In this document: piece by piece, positions 1-7,922 of the stretch | Layout of the letters: every line of letters begins with the position of its first letter | How positions within the stretch are numbered: the first letter of the stretch is position 1 | Virus record (IMG/VR): IMGVR_UViG_3300030102_001245 | Span: 1-42,920 of that record | From: a virus | Direction: 5' to 3' (one strand) | DNA: 42,920 nt | Notes under the pieces: model-generated | Seen by the model: the letters and a program-made list of their open reading frames with translations, nothing else | Databases searched by the model: none | What the model was told of the DNA's origin: nothing | Translations under genes and position numbers: made by a program

Positions 1-1379
1 TGAGTAAATGCCGCTATCGTAGCCGCACCGTCCCCCATTCTAACAGGCACAGACTCTTGGTTTCCATCATATAAAAAACTTTGATAAAATTCGTATGTTA
101 ACCCTTCCCAATCACCATCCGCTGTACCATTGCTAACACCAATATTAAAACCTACCCCCCTTCTTAATATAGGAGTTTCGTTATCTGAGTAACTGTCTGA
201 CCCTACACCACCATAATTTCTTTCGTATTGAACATTAGCCGCTAACCCAGCCGCAGGCTTTGTACAAAATAATATTTCCGTTGGTCTAGCATCATAATCT
301 GTGTTAATCGTTATTAATTCACCTGCAAAATTTTGATCTAAGACATCATTAGTTCCATCGTCAAAAACAAAAGAGTTAGAAGTTGCGTTTACAGAGCCAT
401 CTAATAATAAAGCAGTGTCACTTGCATTTCTTAGCTTTCTAGCCACTCCTCTTGATTTATTACTAGCCTCAAGAAAGTATGCACCTGCTGTGTCAGCCGC
501 ATGAGTTGTGTGACCAAAGGCTATTGTAAGGTTAGCACTGTTTGTTTCTGGCGATCTTAAAACGCTAGAGTGCTCTTGCCACTCTGCAAAAGTCAAACCT
601 AAATTGTGATTGAATTGATTTCTTTGTATATATCCAAACCATTTTATGATGCTTGTGTTAGTAGTTTCTGTATCACATACTCGTAGAACCTCATCTACAA
701 AATGATATATATATTTAGCACCATTTATACCTGCTAGCGTTGGGTTTATTTTTCTGCTAGTCCAGCCATTGCCTGTTTGGGTGTAATCTGTAGTGGCATT
801 ATTAGACCAAACATCTACACCAGCCGCATTTGCACTTGTTCCTCTTTTTCCCAACGCACACATTTTATCGCCAGTAGATCGAATAACTCGTATGGTAGGA
901 TTAGCACCAGTATCGTCTTCATTAGTAATGCCAGTTCCTTTTAATACATAGTATACATCTCTATCACCAAAAGTTAAAGTTGTTCCTCCGGAAACATTTG
1001 ATAATGTTGCTTCTGATATTTCAAAAGTGGCCGGATCACTTGTTTGAGTCACTGAAGAAATAATTGTTCCGGGTTTTATGTGAGTTCCACTTACAGACAA
1101 GCCAGCAGTTATGTTCGTATTAGCCCCATCCATTATAATTGTTGTTGTTGGAGTAGGTAATGCGGTAGATCTTGTATTATCTGTAAATGTACTACCTAAG
1201 CCAGAACCGCTATTTAAGTTATCTACAACCTGAGCAACTAGAAAAATACCATTGTTTTCTTCCGTGCCTGTAATCTTTACTAGATCACCAACCTTAATTA
1301 AGCTACTGGTAAATATAGTACTTATGGTAGAGGTTGCACCACCTACTAGCTTTAGATATGAAGTTGAAGGTATTGGCAT
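1..1379 (-). CDS. Tail (nozzle-like) protein, variant A, 3' portion, runs off window
   Basis: An uninterrupted reading frame runs from ATG at 1379 to the window edge (at least 459 codons, no stop by hand translation). It is homologous to the middle of the 903-residue protein at 40126..42837: both carry a block IKW(F/Y)G(Y/W)IQR followed later by TYEF or EYEF, then (S/T)F(L/I)YD.NQES. It lies in the same frame as the 134-codon ORF at 1380..1784 and is separated from it only by one TAA codon, so the two are probably one gene interrupted by a stop, or a split gene. Its role is inferred to be that of its relative: a large virion protein of the short tail. The region may be a strain variant joined to this contig, because the sequence that follows it is also found at the other window end. 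Confidence 0.75.
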   Translation of the reverse strand, partial: MPIPSTSYLKLVGGATSTISTIFTSSLIKVGDLVKITGTEENNGIFLVAQVVDNLNSGSGLGSTFTDNTRSTALPTPTTTIIMDGANTNITAGLSVSGTHIKPGTIISSVTQTSDPATFEISEATLSNVSGGTTLTFGDRDVYYVLKGTGITNEDDTGANPTIRVIRSTGDKMCALGKRGTSANAAGVDVWSNNATTDYTQTGNGWTSRKINPTLAGINGAKYIYHFVDEVLRVCDTETTNTSIIKWFGYIQRNQFNHNLGLTFAEWQEHSSVLRSPETNSANLTIAFGHTTHAADTAGAYFLEASNKSRGVARKLRNASDTALLLDGSVNATSNSFVFDDGTNDVLDQNFAGELITINTDYDARPTEILFCTKPAAGLAANVQYERNYGGVGSDSYSDNETPILRRGVGFNIGVSNGTADGDWEGLTYEFYQSFLYDGNQESVPVRMGDGAATIAAFT

Positions 1380-1784
1380 TTACAGGCCACTTCCTTGCTC
1401 CGGTGCTTGGGTATTCCCGTCTGGATTTGTAGACACCTGAACAAAAGCTATGTTACCGTCACTTGTACCAATAGTCAATGCTGTACCGCTTTTGGTTTCT
1501 GTTATGGTTTGATCTGCATCTTTACTATGGTCTGACTCAAAATAAAACAAACCAAAGCCACCTAAAACTGTGCTATTTGCAGATGGAATATATTGAGTTA
1601 AGTTTGTAGAACCATCGGAGTCTTCGATGTGATTATATAACCCACCAGCAGTTTTTATTTTTCCTAATGCATCAATAGACATATTCTTAATAAACGGATA
1701 CTGCCTGTCTGGCAAGTCTCTAGGGTCTTTACGATTATTCATACCACCAGACCAGTCATTTATTTTGTATATCTGTTTAGGCAT
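1380..1784 (-). CDS. Tail (nozzle-like) protein, variant A, N-terminal portion (134 aa)
   Basis: The start MPKQIYKINDWSGGMN matches MPRRLYKLNDFSGGLN of the protein at 40126..42837, and both later have GFG/GYG-L-(F/G)-YFE(S/T)DH, so this is the N-terminus of a homologous tail protein. It ends at a TAA and the next codon in the same frame is an ATG (TAA-ATG). The homologous 903-residue protein has no break at this point. The stop therefore most likely reflects a point mutation, an assembly or sequencing error, or a real split into two polypeptides. The ATG overlaps the stop of the upstream gene at 1784..2011, as in the intact copy, which suggests translational coupling. The function beyond virion structure is not known. 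Confidence 0.75.
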   Translation of the reverse strand: MPKQIYKINDWSGGMNNRKDPRDLPDRQYPFIKNMSIDALGKIKTAGGLYNHIEDSDGSTNLTQYIPSANSTVLGGFGLFYFESDHSKDADQTITETKSGTALTIGTSDGNIAFVQVSTNPDGNTQAPEQGSGL

Positions 1785-1867
1785 TACTTACCTTTAAATA
1801 CACCTTCTAGCATATCTGTCATTACATCAACCAACTTTTCAAAAAGCTCCTGCTCTTTTTCTTCGTT
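1778..1867. repeat. 90-bp exact direct repeat, internal copy
   Basis: These 90 bases are identical to 42831..42920, the very end of the window. The shared stretch covers the start codon of the tail gene and the 3' part of the 75-residue gene upstream of it. Just outside it (1777 T versus 42830 C) the two sequences diverge into the two tail-gene variants. This is the pattern expected when an assembly of a circular genome carries a variant branch. Joining 42920 to 1868 restores the complete 75-residue gene upstream of the 903-residue tail gene. Confidence 0.95.
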
Positions 1868-2011
1868 GATCCAAGGTATGTTTACCTTCTCGTTAATTTT
1901 TGTAGCTAAATTTTTTGTAAACTCATCAGATGCTAAATGCTTTAATGCTTCTTCTTGCATCTTATCTGCTTGCTCCTCAGCAAGCTTTACTAACATTGAC
2001 TTAATATCCAT
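1784..2011 (-). CDS. Small helical protein upstream of tail gene (75 aa)
   Basis: The product is an acidic, apparently all-helical 75-residue protein with no membrane segment and many Glu, Lys, Leu and Met residues in amphipathic spacing. I do not recognise a family. It begins two bases after the end of the 48-residue membrane protein (TAA ATG) and its stop overlaps the start of the tail gene, so it is tightly coupled to both. The 90-bp window-end repeat reproduces its 3' end in front of the intact tail gene at 42837. On the circular map it therefore sits between the lysis cassette and the 903-residue tail protein. A chaperone or assembly role for that protein is possible but purely positional. 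Confidence 0.75.
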   Translation of the reverse strand: MDIKSMLVKLAEEQADKMQEEALKHLASDEFTKNLATKINEKVNIPWINEEKEQELFEKLVDVMTDMLEGVFKGK

Positions 2012-2158
2012 TTAATCTTCCTTTATTTTCTTGGTTTTTAAATATAAATAATAAATTTGCACTGCAAACATTATACACATTAAAACACCAGACAGTAAAT
2101 CTGTCCAGTATACAACACCTAAGCTTGTGCTTAGCCCAGTTACTTTTAAGCTATCCAT
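2012..2158 (-). CDS. Tiny single-span membrane protein, holin-like (48 aa)
   Basis: ATG at 2158 overlaps the stop of the upstream gene (TAATG), and TAA at 2012-2014 lies directly before the next ATG. The 48-residue product begins MDSLKVTGLSTSLGVVYW, has a hydrophobic stretch at about residues 20-40 (LLSGVLMCIMFAVQIYYLYL) and a charged tail KTKKIKED. One short membrane span with a basic tail, in a run of other membrane proteins, fits a holin or pinholin. It could also be an accessory membrane protein. Its size put it below the usual ORF cut-off, but the start and stop overlaps with both neighbours support it. Confidence 0.75.
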   Translation of the reverse strand: MDSLKVTGLSTSLGVVYWTDLLSGVLMCIMFAVQIYYLYLKTKKIKED

Positions 2159-2475
2159 TAGTGTTTACCGTTTATCCTGCTAAGGGAACCATCTATTCTA
2201 GATACTTGATTATCTAAGTCATTTATCTCTTTTGTTAAAGCATCAAACTTACGATCTAGTTTGTCATCTGATTGGTTCCACCTGTTAATGAGTTTTATAA
2301 TCATGCCTTCCATATTCTGCAATGTTTCTGACTGGCCTTTGTTTTCGATCTTTAAATTTTCCAACTGCTCTTGTTGTCTTGCACTTTTATTTGATAATGA
2401 TATGACTAAATATACGAACATAGCACCAACCACTCCTATCATTCCCGCTTCACCGTATATTGCTAAAAAATCCAT
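2158..2475 (-). CDS. Membrane-anchored coiled-coil protein (105 aa), lysis cassette
   Basis: An N-terminal hydrophobic segment (about residues 9-28, GEAGMIGVVGAMFVYLVISL) is followed by a long polar heptad-like region (SNKSARQQEQLENLKIEN onward) that should form a coiled coil. This topology is shared by inner-membrane spanins and by some holins. ATG at 2475 overlaps the stop of the preceding gene. The next gene encodes another protein of the same layout, so the two may be partners or divergent paralogues. Family membership is not recognised; the lysis role is inferred from topology and neighbours. Confidence 0.7.
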   Translation of the reverse strand: MDFLAIYGEAGMIGVVGAMFVYLVISLSNKSARQQEQLENLKIENKGQSETLQNMEGMIIKLINRWNQSDDKLDRKFDALTKEINDLDNQVSRIDGSLSRINGKH

Positions 2476-2795
2476 TATTTCTTTTTTCTTTTACCCCAGC
2501 TTAGAGGATTAATATTAAACTCTTTTTCGTAAAAAGCTACTTTCTCTGCCAACTCTTCTCGCTCAGCCCTTTCTTCCATGATATGTTTACTAAGCAAATC
2601 CCCAATTTGTTCATTTGCAACAATAACATTATCTTCAAGTTTCGCAATCCTAGTTTCAATTTGCCAATAACCATATACCAACATTCCGATAAGAACTCCA
2701 ATTTGAGCCAACCATTTAAGGTTAATACTAACAATGGCGTTATCATCAAGGACAGTAGCACGATAACTTCTAGCGGTATCTGGTTTCTCACTCAC
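2475..2795 (-). CDS. Membrane-anchored coiled-coil protein, i-spanin-like (106 aa)
   Basis: I place the start at GTG 2795. It overlaps the stop of the upstream lipoprotein gene (GTGA) and has a GAGG four bases upstream; a longer reading from TTG 2816 lacks such support. The product has a cytoplasmic N-terminus of about 25 residues, one membrane span (LKWLAQIGVLIGMLVYGYW), then a charged helical region (ETRIAKLEDNVIVANEQIG onward) and a basic tail GKRKKK. Membrane anchor plus coiled coil next to a small lipoprotein is the classic two-component spanin layout of phages of Gram-negative hosts. Sequence similarity to a known spanin was not established. Confidence 0.65.
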   Translation of the reverse strand: MSEKPDTARSYRATVLDDNAIVSINLKWLAQIGVLIGMLVYGYWQIETRIAKLEDNVIVANEQIGDLLSKHIMEERAEREELAEKVAFYEKEFNINPLSWGKRKKK

Positions 2796-3025
2796 TTTAC
2801 CTCGACTTTTTCCCAATCATTATGTAGATAGCACCAATTAGTATAATCAGACAAACGACCATGGAACAAATGTGTAATAGAGTCAGCATCAATTATCTCT
2901 ATAAACACTGTATTTGTAAATTTTTCCTCTTCTCCTATTGGTATGTTTGCTACTACCCACCCTTGATTTGTGCAACTGTGAATTAGAAATATACTTAACA
3001 GGAATGTTATAACTCGTATGTACAA
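2792..3025 (-). CDS. Small lipoprotein, o-spanin-like (77 aa)
   Basis: Translation starts at TTG 3025, preceded by GGAGA about nine bases upstream. The N-terminus is a signal peptide (YIRVITFLLSIFLIHSC) with a lipobox ending in Cys at about residue 18, so the mature protein should be lipidated and outer-membrane anchored. About 59 residues follow the cysteine, ending WEKVEVK. It is followed by an overlapping gene for a single-span coiled-coil protein, so the pair resembles an o-spanin and i-spanin that fuse the membranes in the last step of lysis. The family is not recognised by sequence; the assignment rests on lipobox and context. Confidence 0.65.
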   Translation of the reverse strand: MYIRVITFLLSIFLIHSCTNQGWVVANIPIGEEEKFTNTVFIEIIDADSITHLFHGRLSDYTNWCYLHNDWEKVEVK

Positions 3026-3064
3026 CTTTAAAGTCTCCGTTCTTTAATGTTTTAATTGTTTTAT

Positions 3065-3358
3065 TCATAGCACCATCCACCAAGCTATACCAGTTTCTAC
3101 TACAATATCAGCCATAGTGTTATATGCCCACGCTTTTTTGGTTCCGTATGTTTCTTCATCGCCTTCAATAAACCATTCAAATACTTCCCATAGAACACCT
3201 ATAATAAACACACCCATTACGCACCAAAAATCTGACCAACTTAACCATTGAAATATCTTACATAAGAAAGCACCAGCCGCTAAATGATAAGCTGTCCAAC
3301 CGTCTAGTTGACCTGTGCTGTATTGCCATGATACTAATGTTGCTAAAGGATTTTTCAT
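3065..3358 (-). CDS. Small multi-span membrane protein (97 aa)
   Basis: The protein is rich in Trp, Phe and Ile, with a His in a Gly/Ala-rich first segment (GWTAYHLAAGAFLCKIFQWL), a second span (FWCVMGVFIIGVLWEVFEWF) and a third near the C-terminus (VVETGIAWWMVL). The order H..AG, G..WE(V), then N..AD...ETG resembles small membrane proteins of the DUF2279/YfiM type, in which conserved His, Glu and Asp line the membrane segments; this match is from memory and tentative. It is the first of the membrane-protein run that ends with the candidate holin, so a role in lysis is possible. Confidence 0.6.
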   Translation of the reverse strand: MKNPLATLVSWQYSTGQLDGWTAYHLAAGAFLCKIFQWLSWSDFWCVMGVFIIGVLWEVFEWFIEGDEETYGTKKAWAYNTMADIVVETGIAWWMVL

Positions 3359-3645
3359 TTTTCTGTTATAACGTTATTTACCAATTCATGCTTGCCAACT
3401 AACATCCTTCCTGTTCCACCACCATGTTCATCATCGCATTTATCAACATAAGCTTCTTCTATTGTATCCCAACTATCGCTTCTCTTTATGACTTCCCCAT
3501 TGTAAACTAAAAAATAATTATATCTAGAAGGATAAGTAAGGGTCTCTGTTGTACCATCTGGGTATTTCTTTGTACGAGTCGAACCGGGAGTTGTATTTCT
3601 ATACAGCTTTAGGTCGTGACCCTTAGAACTTTTCCTTATCAGCAT
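3355..3645 (-). CDS. Hypothetical small protein (96 aa)
   Basis: A soluble, beta-rich looking protein of 96 residues. It contains a Thr/Pro/Tyr-rich stretch (TKKYPDGTTETLTYPSRY) and an acidic/Gly segment (CDDEHGGGTG). I do not recognise a family and see no catalytic signature. The start codon follows the stop-start junction of the 76-residue gene (ends 3646) and its own stop overlaps the start of the membrane protein at 3358, so all three are probably made from one message. Confidence 0.6.
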   Translation of the reverse strand: MLIRKSSKGHDLKLYRNTTPGSTRTKKYPDGTTETLTYPSRYNYFLVYNGEVIKRSDSWDTIEEAYVDKCDDEHGGGTGRMLVGKHELVNNVITEK

Positions 3646-3876
3646 TTACTTGCCCTCTGGTTTCTCTTCTTTAGATAAAGATTCTTTAAGCATGTTTACA
3701 AATGCATTGTATCCGACTGCTAGCTGTTCAGCTACGAATTGATTTGTTCTTTGCTTGTTCTGTATATCGTTAATATGATTTACCATTATTTTTTGCTCAT
3801 CAGTCATATCCTCAATGATATATTCTTTATCATCTAAGGTCAAGACTGGCTTCTGTTCTTTTTCTTTTTTAGCCAT
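3646..3876 (-). CDS. Small conserved phage protein, DUF6447-like (76 aa)
   Basis: The layout is a basic start (MAKKEKEQKPVLTLDDKEY), then E(D)MTDEQKIMVNHINDIQNK, then a helical segment ending in AFVNMLKESL. I recall this order of D.KEY, LT/MT.EQK..VNHI and a C-terminal AF..ML..SL from a family of short phage proteins annotated as DUF6447; the match was not checked against a database. Function unknown. It is preceded by AAGGAGTCAAA, a reasonable ribosome binding site. Confidence 0.65.
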   Translation of the reverse strand: MAKKEKEQKPVLTLDDKEYIIEDMTDEQKIMVNHINDIQNKQRTNQFVAEQLAVGYNAFVNMLKESLSKEEKPEGK

Positions 3877-3892
3877 TTTGACTCCTTGTTTG

Positions 3893-4138
3893 TTAAACTT
3901 CTTCAGCCTGTTTATCTGCCCATGCTTTCTTTACTTCATCAGTCCACAAAGCATCAGCTAGAGCTTGTATTTCTGCTGACTCTCCAGATACATCCATATC
4001 TGGGGTTAATACTTTTCTATGATACTTGTAAGAAAGTTCTGCACCATCTTCCATTATAGATATTTTAGTGCGTACTTGAATGTGTTTCCACTCTGTACGA
4101 ACTTCATAATCATCTTTTTCTACTTTTGATAAAGCCAT
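3893..4138 (-). CDS. Hypothetical small protein behind the fibre gene (81 aa)
   Basis: The protein combines a beta-like N-terminal half (YEVRTEWKHIQVRTKISI) with a helical C-terminal half containing ALADALWTDEVKKAWADK. No known motif. It lies immediately downstream of the long fibre gene, a position often held by fibre-assembly chaperones, and its size would fit one. No sequence evidence supports that role. Confidence 0.6.
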   Translation of the reverse strand: MALSKVEKDDYEVRTEWKHIQVRTKISIMEDGAELSYKYHRKVLTPDMDVSGESAEIQALADALWTDEVKKAWADKQAEEV

Positions 4139-4164
4139 ATTATTTTTCCTTTTTAATTATCCAA

Positions 4165-7100
4165 TTAAACAAAATATGTTCCACTAATTCTCATAAAAAA
4201 ACCTGTTCCAGCAAAATCAGCTTGTGAACATTGAACTGTAACTTCAGTATTGTCATCAACTGATTCAAAAAAACTAATAGTTGTAGCACCGCCATTTACC
4301 ATAGCACTTAATTGAATCGCATTTGATGAATAATTAAACTTTCTTATAAAACCAAAATTCACACATCCTTCAGAAGTGCTTGAAGCTGAAGTAAATGGCA
4401 ATCCTGTTAAAAGCAATGCACCACTTGCAGAACCTATGCTACCTGTGCCAAATTCAGCATTAAAATGAACAGCCCTTCCAACTTTTGTATAATTTGCATT
4501 TTGATTTGATGCCATAGTAAAATTATTTGTACCATCTGATAAAACAGGAGTCCATGTACCTTCTTCGTATCCATCAAGAACCTCTGATGTAGAAGTACCA
4601 GCATCTGGAGCTGGTTGAGTAGCTGAAAAGTCTATTCCAGCACAATGAACTGTAGCACCACTATCTTGTGCCATATAAACATCAGTTACATCTGCATTAC
4701 CAAGTGTTACTGAGTTATCTGCTTGTCCTGTTGCATTGTAACCAATTACAGATTGATTTTGTCCATTGTTACCACTTGGGTCTGCTCCACTTCCTATGAT
4801 TGTGTTGAAATCTCCTGTTGATATTACATCACCAGCGTTACTTCCTACGGCAGTATTATGACTTGCAGAAGTTCCTGTATCTAATGCATTATATCCTATC
4901 GCAGTATTATCTGAATAACCCGTAAGTGCTGTTAATGTTTGATAACCTAATGCTGTATTTCTTTGTCCTGTAGTAGTTGCATCTAAACTTTGATAACCTA
5001 CTGCTGTATTACCAGCTCCAGAAGTCAATAACGAAAGACTTGATCTTCCTATAGCAACTGTACCATCTGCTGTAGCAACTCCACTTCCCATTGCAAAGTT
5101 ACCTATGACGACACACTCGTCTGCATCTACAGTTTGATGAAATGCTTGATGACCTAAAACAGTATTTCTTTGCCCTGTCGTAACTGATTTTGCAGATTCA
5201 AAACCTACTGCGACATTTTTACCACCAGAAGTCAATGCTGTAAGTGATTGATAACCTACAGCAACTGTACCATCTGCTCCTGTATCATTAATTGCATCTC
5301 CAGCTAAACTGCCTATAATCGTATTGTTACTTCCAGAAGTAATAGAAGCACCCGAATTATAGCCAACTGCAACATTATTACTTCCTGTATCAAGATTAGT
5401 TAATGATTGTGTTCCTAAACTTATATTTTGATCACCTGACGTAAGGTCACTTAAAGCACTCCAACCAACACCTACATTAGATATAGCATTATTCATTGAA
5501 GCATCTGATACGTTTTCTCCAATAAATGTATTAAAATTACTTCCAGCATCTAATGAAGCACCTGCACTTTTACCAAAAATTGTATTTGATGTACCACTAT
5601 CATTATTAGAAAGTGAGATTCTGGAGTTGTCATCAAGAACAAAATGATCTACTTCTGCACTTGGATTTCCAGCTCTAAAATATAATTTTGGATTACTTGC
5701 TTTTAATCCTATACTCCATAATTTTTGATCTGCTTGTCTTATACCAATAAAATTATCATTTCCATTTGATACATCTAGCTGAACTTTATGGCTGGGACTT
5801 GAAGTTCCAATACCAACTGCACTTGCCGAAGAATCTGAAAATAAAAGAAAATTATTAGATGCATCTCTCGTATAGAAATCACCATCTTGAGAAACTAAAG
5901 CAACTGCCGAATTATTAGAATTAGGTTTAGATAAAAATAATCCAGATGTTCCATGTATTAGTTTGTAAGTCTCTTGTCCACTTCTGTCAAACTGAATTGT
6001 ATTACCATCGGATGGAGTGTCAATATGCAACTTTGCTGAAATACTACTACTAACTCCAATACCAACATTTCCAGAGCTGTCAATCATCATTCGCTCTGCA
6101 ACACCACCACCCGAAGCTGTGAAAAATTTTAAAGCTATAGAATCAGTTGCCCCATCATTCAACGATCTAATTATCGCTCTTGCTGCTCCTGTAGTTCCGT
6201 CCGATGCAAATTGAGTAAAATTTATGTCTCCTAAAATTCCTGTTGTGCTTGTAGAGTATGCACCTAAATTTAATGCTACATAATTATTTGCAGTTGATCC
6301 ACCAGAAATAGTCATAACTGGATGTGTCTTACCATCTCCACTATAGTTCCAAGCATCAGGACTTGCAGAACCAAGACCTAACTTACCATTACTATCCAAC
6401 CTCATGCGTTCAGTTGAATTAGTCTCAAATGCTATTTCTCCTGTGCTTGTTTGAGCGTTTAAAACTACTGTATCATCATTGTTTGTAGTGGATTGTGTTT
6501 CTATTAATAAACCTCTGCTATCTTGACCAGAAAACATAGCATGAACACTATTTAGACCACCTCTTACGTCAAGCTTTTGAGTAGGTGTTCCACCAATACC
6601 AACCTTACCAGCGGCATCTATTCTCATAGCTTCTGTAGCACCTCCAGCGGCAAAAAGTATATTTGATTGATTTCTTATGCAAAAATCATTTGTGGCAGAA
6701 CCTGTAATCATATCACCAGAAGAAGTAGCAACCTCAAAACCAGCTTTAAAATCTGTTGAGTTAAAAAATCTTAATTTTAAATGGTCTGTTGCTTGTATGT
6801 CTATCTTTCCTCCTGTTGTTGCATCGGGGGTCATCCCAATACCCAAGCCTGTAGAGGTAAATCTTGCTATTTCAGATCCATTGTTAGGTCGCATTGCAAT
6901 ATGCTGACCACTTGCTGAATCTAAATTAAGTGCATTATTTACATTTTTTACAGAGTTAGCACCAGATAAAAATAAATTTCCACCTAAAGCTCTTATTGTA
7001 CCACTTACATCTAAAGCATGTGAAGGTGCTTGGTTTATACCCACCCTAGAATTAGTTGTATCTACTATAAATACATCACCAACATCTCCATTTTTTCTAA

Positions 7101-7389
7101 CCAGCAGTGCTTCTGTAGAGTCTACATCTATTACTTGCGTACCTTCTATTATTTCATCAAATGCTAAACTGCCTCCACCCTGTACAGTTAAATCGCCTGT
7201 AATCGTAACGTCACCTGAAATAGTATTACTACCACCAAGAGATACATTCAGTCTGCTGTTAGAAACATCAAGTACAGCGTTTAGTGCTTCTTGGGATGTG
7301 TGAGAATTTGCGGCTACGGAGTTGCCTGAAGAATCTAGAAGCACCTTGTTTAGTACTTCTTTTGTAGTGAATTTATTTATGTCTGACAT
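4165..7389 (-). CDS. Tail fibre with YadA-like head repeats (1074 aa)
   Basis: The N-terminus (about 1-75) ends in the pattern SGDVTITGDLTVQGGGS, typical of marine phage fibre attachment regions. The middle (about 80-590) holds repeated V(G)IG...LDV units, for example KVGIGGTPTQKLDV. Residues of roughly 590-900 contain about 18 copies of a 14-22-residue repeat N(T/V)(A/I)(V/I)G..(A/S), the signature of YadA-type trimeric left-handed beta-roll heads. The C-terminal ~180 residues begin GYEEGTWTPVLSDGT and include YTKVGR.VHF, a terminal block seen in many marine phage fibres and probably the receptor-binding tip. The length and the trimeric repeats indicate an elongated trimeric adhesin. Coding of the repeats is diverse rather than nearly identical at base level, suggesting old duplications. 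Confidence 0.85.
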   Translation of the reverse strand: MSDINKFTTKEVLNKVLLDSSGNSVAANSHTSQEALNAVLDVSNSRLNVSLGGSNTISGDVTITGDLTVQGGGSLAFDEIIEGTQVIDVDSTEALLVRKNGDVGDVFIVDTTNSRVGINQAPSHALDVSGTIRALGGNLFLSGANSVKNVNNALNLDSASGQHIAMRPNNGSEIARFTSTGLGIGMTPDATTGGKIDIQATDHLKLRFFNSTDFKAGFEVATSSGDMITGSATNDFCIRNQSNILFAAGGATEAMRIDAAGKVGIGGTPTQKLDVRGGLNSVHAMFSGQDSRGLLIETQSTTNNDDTVVLNAQTSTGEIAFETNSTERMRLDSNGKLGLGSASPDAWNYSGDGKTHPVMTISGGSTANNYVALNLGAYSTSTTGILGDINFTQFASDGTTGAARAIIRSLNDGATDSIALKFFTASGGGVAERMMIDSSGNVGIGVSSSISAKLHIDTPSDGNTIQFDRSGQETYKLIHGTSGLFLSKPNSNNSAVALVSQDGDFYTRDASNNFLLFSDSSASAVGIGTSSPSHKVQLDVSNGNDNFIGIRQADQKLWSIGLKASNPKLYFRAGNPSAEVDHFVLDDNSRISLSNNDSGTSNTIFGKSAGASLDAGSNFNTFIGENVSDASMNNAISNVGVGWSALSDLTSGDQNISLGTQSLTNLDTGSNNVAVGYNSGASITSGSNNTIIGSLAGDAINDTGADGTVAVGYQSLTALTSGGKNVAVGFESAKSVTTGQRNTVLGHQAFHQTVDADECVVIGNFAMGSGVATADGTVAIGRSSLSLLTSGAGNTAVGYQSLDATTTGQRNTALGYQTLTALTGYSDNTAIGYNALDTGTSASHNTAVGSNAGDVISTGDFNTIIGSGADPSGNNGQNQSVIGYNATGQADNSVTLGNADVTDVYMAQDSGATVHCAGIDFSATQPAPDAGTSTSEVLDGYEEGTWTPVLSDGTNNFTMASNQNANYTKVGRAVHFNAEFGTGSIGSASGALLLTGLPFTSASSTSEGCVNFGFIRKFNYSSNAIQLSAMVNGGATTISFFESVDDNTEVTVQCSQADFAGTGFFMRISGTYFV

Positions 7390-7440
7390 AATCTATCCTA
7401 TATTTCCACCACCACCGCTTTAAAGCATCCATATAGTTAA

Positions 7441-7471
7441 ATTATATGTCGTGAAACTTAACCTAGATCAA
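7441..7471 (-). promoter_or_regulatory. Possible promoter for the fibre gene
   Basis: In the 104-base gap before the fibre gene, the minus strand reads TTGATC (7471-7466), 19 bases, then TATAAT (7446-7441). The spacing is two bases longer than the usual 17, and the early promoter -35 box (GGAAC) is absent. It may allow extra fibre transcription within the late operon. Weak evidence. Confidence 0.3.
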
Positions 7472-7493
7472 GACAAATAATCAATCAATAATC

Positions 7494-7922
7494 TTATGTA
7501 AAACTAGCTGGAACGACTGCTCTGGTTCCTCCAGTCTTACTTCTTTTCTTTGTGCCATATTTCTTAATGGCCATATCAAATTTTCTTTCATGTCTCATCA
7601 TCAGGTTCATTGCCATCTGTGCTCTGTTACCATCCGATGTTTTTCCTGCACGATCCATGTATAAACATTTCTTTACATAATCCACAATCGCAGAATGATA
7701 TAAGTTATCGACATCTGGAGTATCCGTGATTGCTGTAACCTTATTAGGATTTCCATAATAATGTATAAGTAGTCCGTTTGTAACCGAGTGGTCAAACGCT
7801 TGAAAAGCCTTCCTATCTGTTCTTGATTCACCTGTTGAAGAAAATGTTGTAATTAATCCTAAATGATCTCCTCTGATAAAGTACAATACCTTATCTTCTG
7901 GATGTTTAATATTGCTAGCCAT
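7494..7922 (-). CDS. Virion connector-region protein (142 aa)
   Basis: A 142-residue protein with alternating polar beta-like and helical regions and a basic tail (KKYGTKKRSKTGGTR). It overlaps by one base the gene at 7922..8272. Genes between capsid and fibre in podoviruses usually encode head-tail connector proteins, and this triplet (7494, 7922, 8272) fits that position. I see DHSVTNGLLIHYYGNP and DVDNLYHSAIVDYVKKCLY, neither of which I can assign to a named family. A structural role is likely; the exact one is open. Confidence 0.6.
   Translation of the reverse strand: MASNIKHPEDKVLYFIRGDHLGLITTFSSTGESRTDRKAFQAFDHSVTNGLLIHYYGNPNKVTAITDTPDVDNLYHSAIVDYVKKCLYMDRAGKTSDGNRAQMAMNLMMRHERKFDMAIKKYGTKKRSKTGGTRAVVPASFT

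Noticed and set aside
2889-3083. Overlapping minus-strand ORF (64 aa) between the membrane protein and the lipoprotein
   Set aside because: It is read in another frame over the lipoprotein signal peptide, has no ribosome site and no recognisable features. The lipoprotein frame has a clear lipobox and site.
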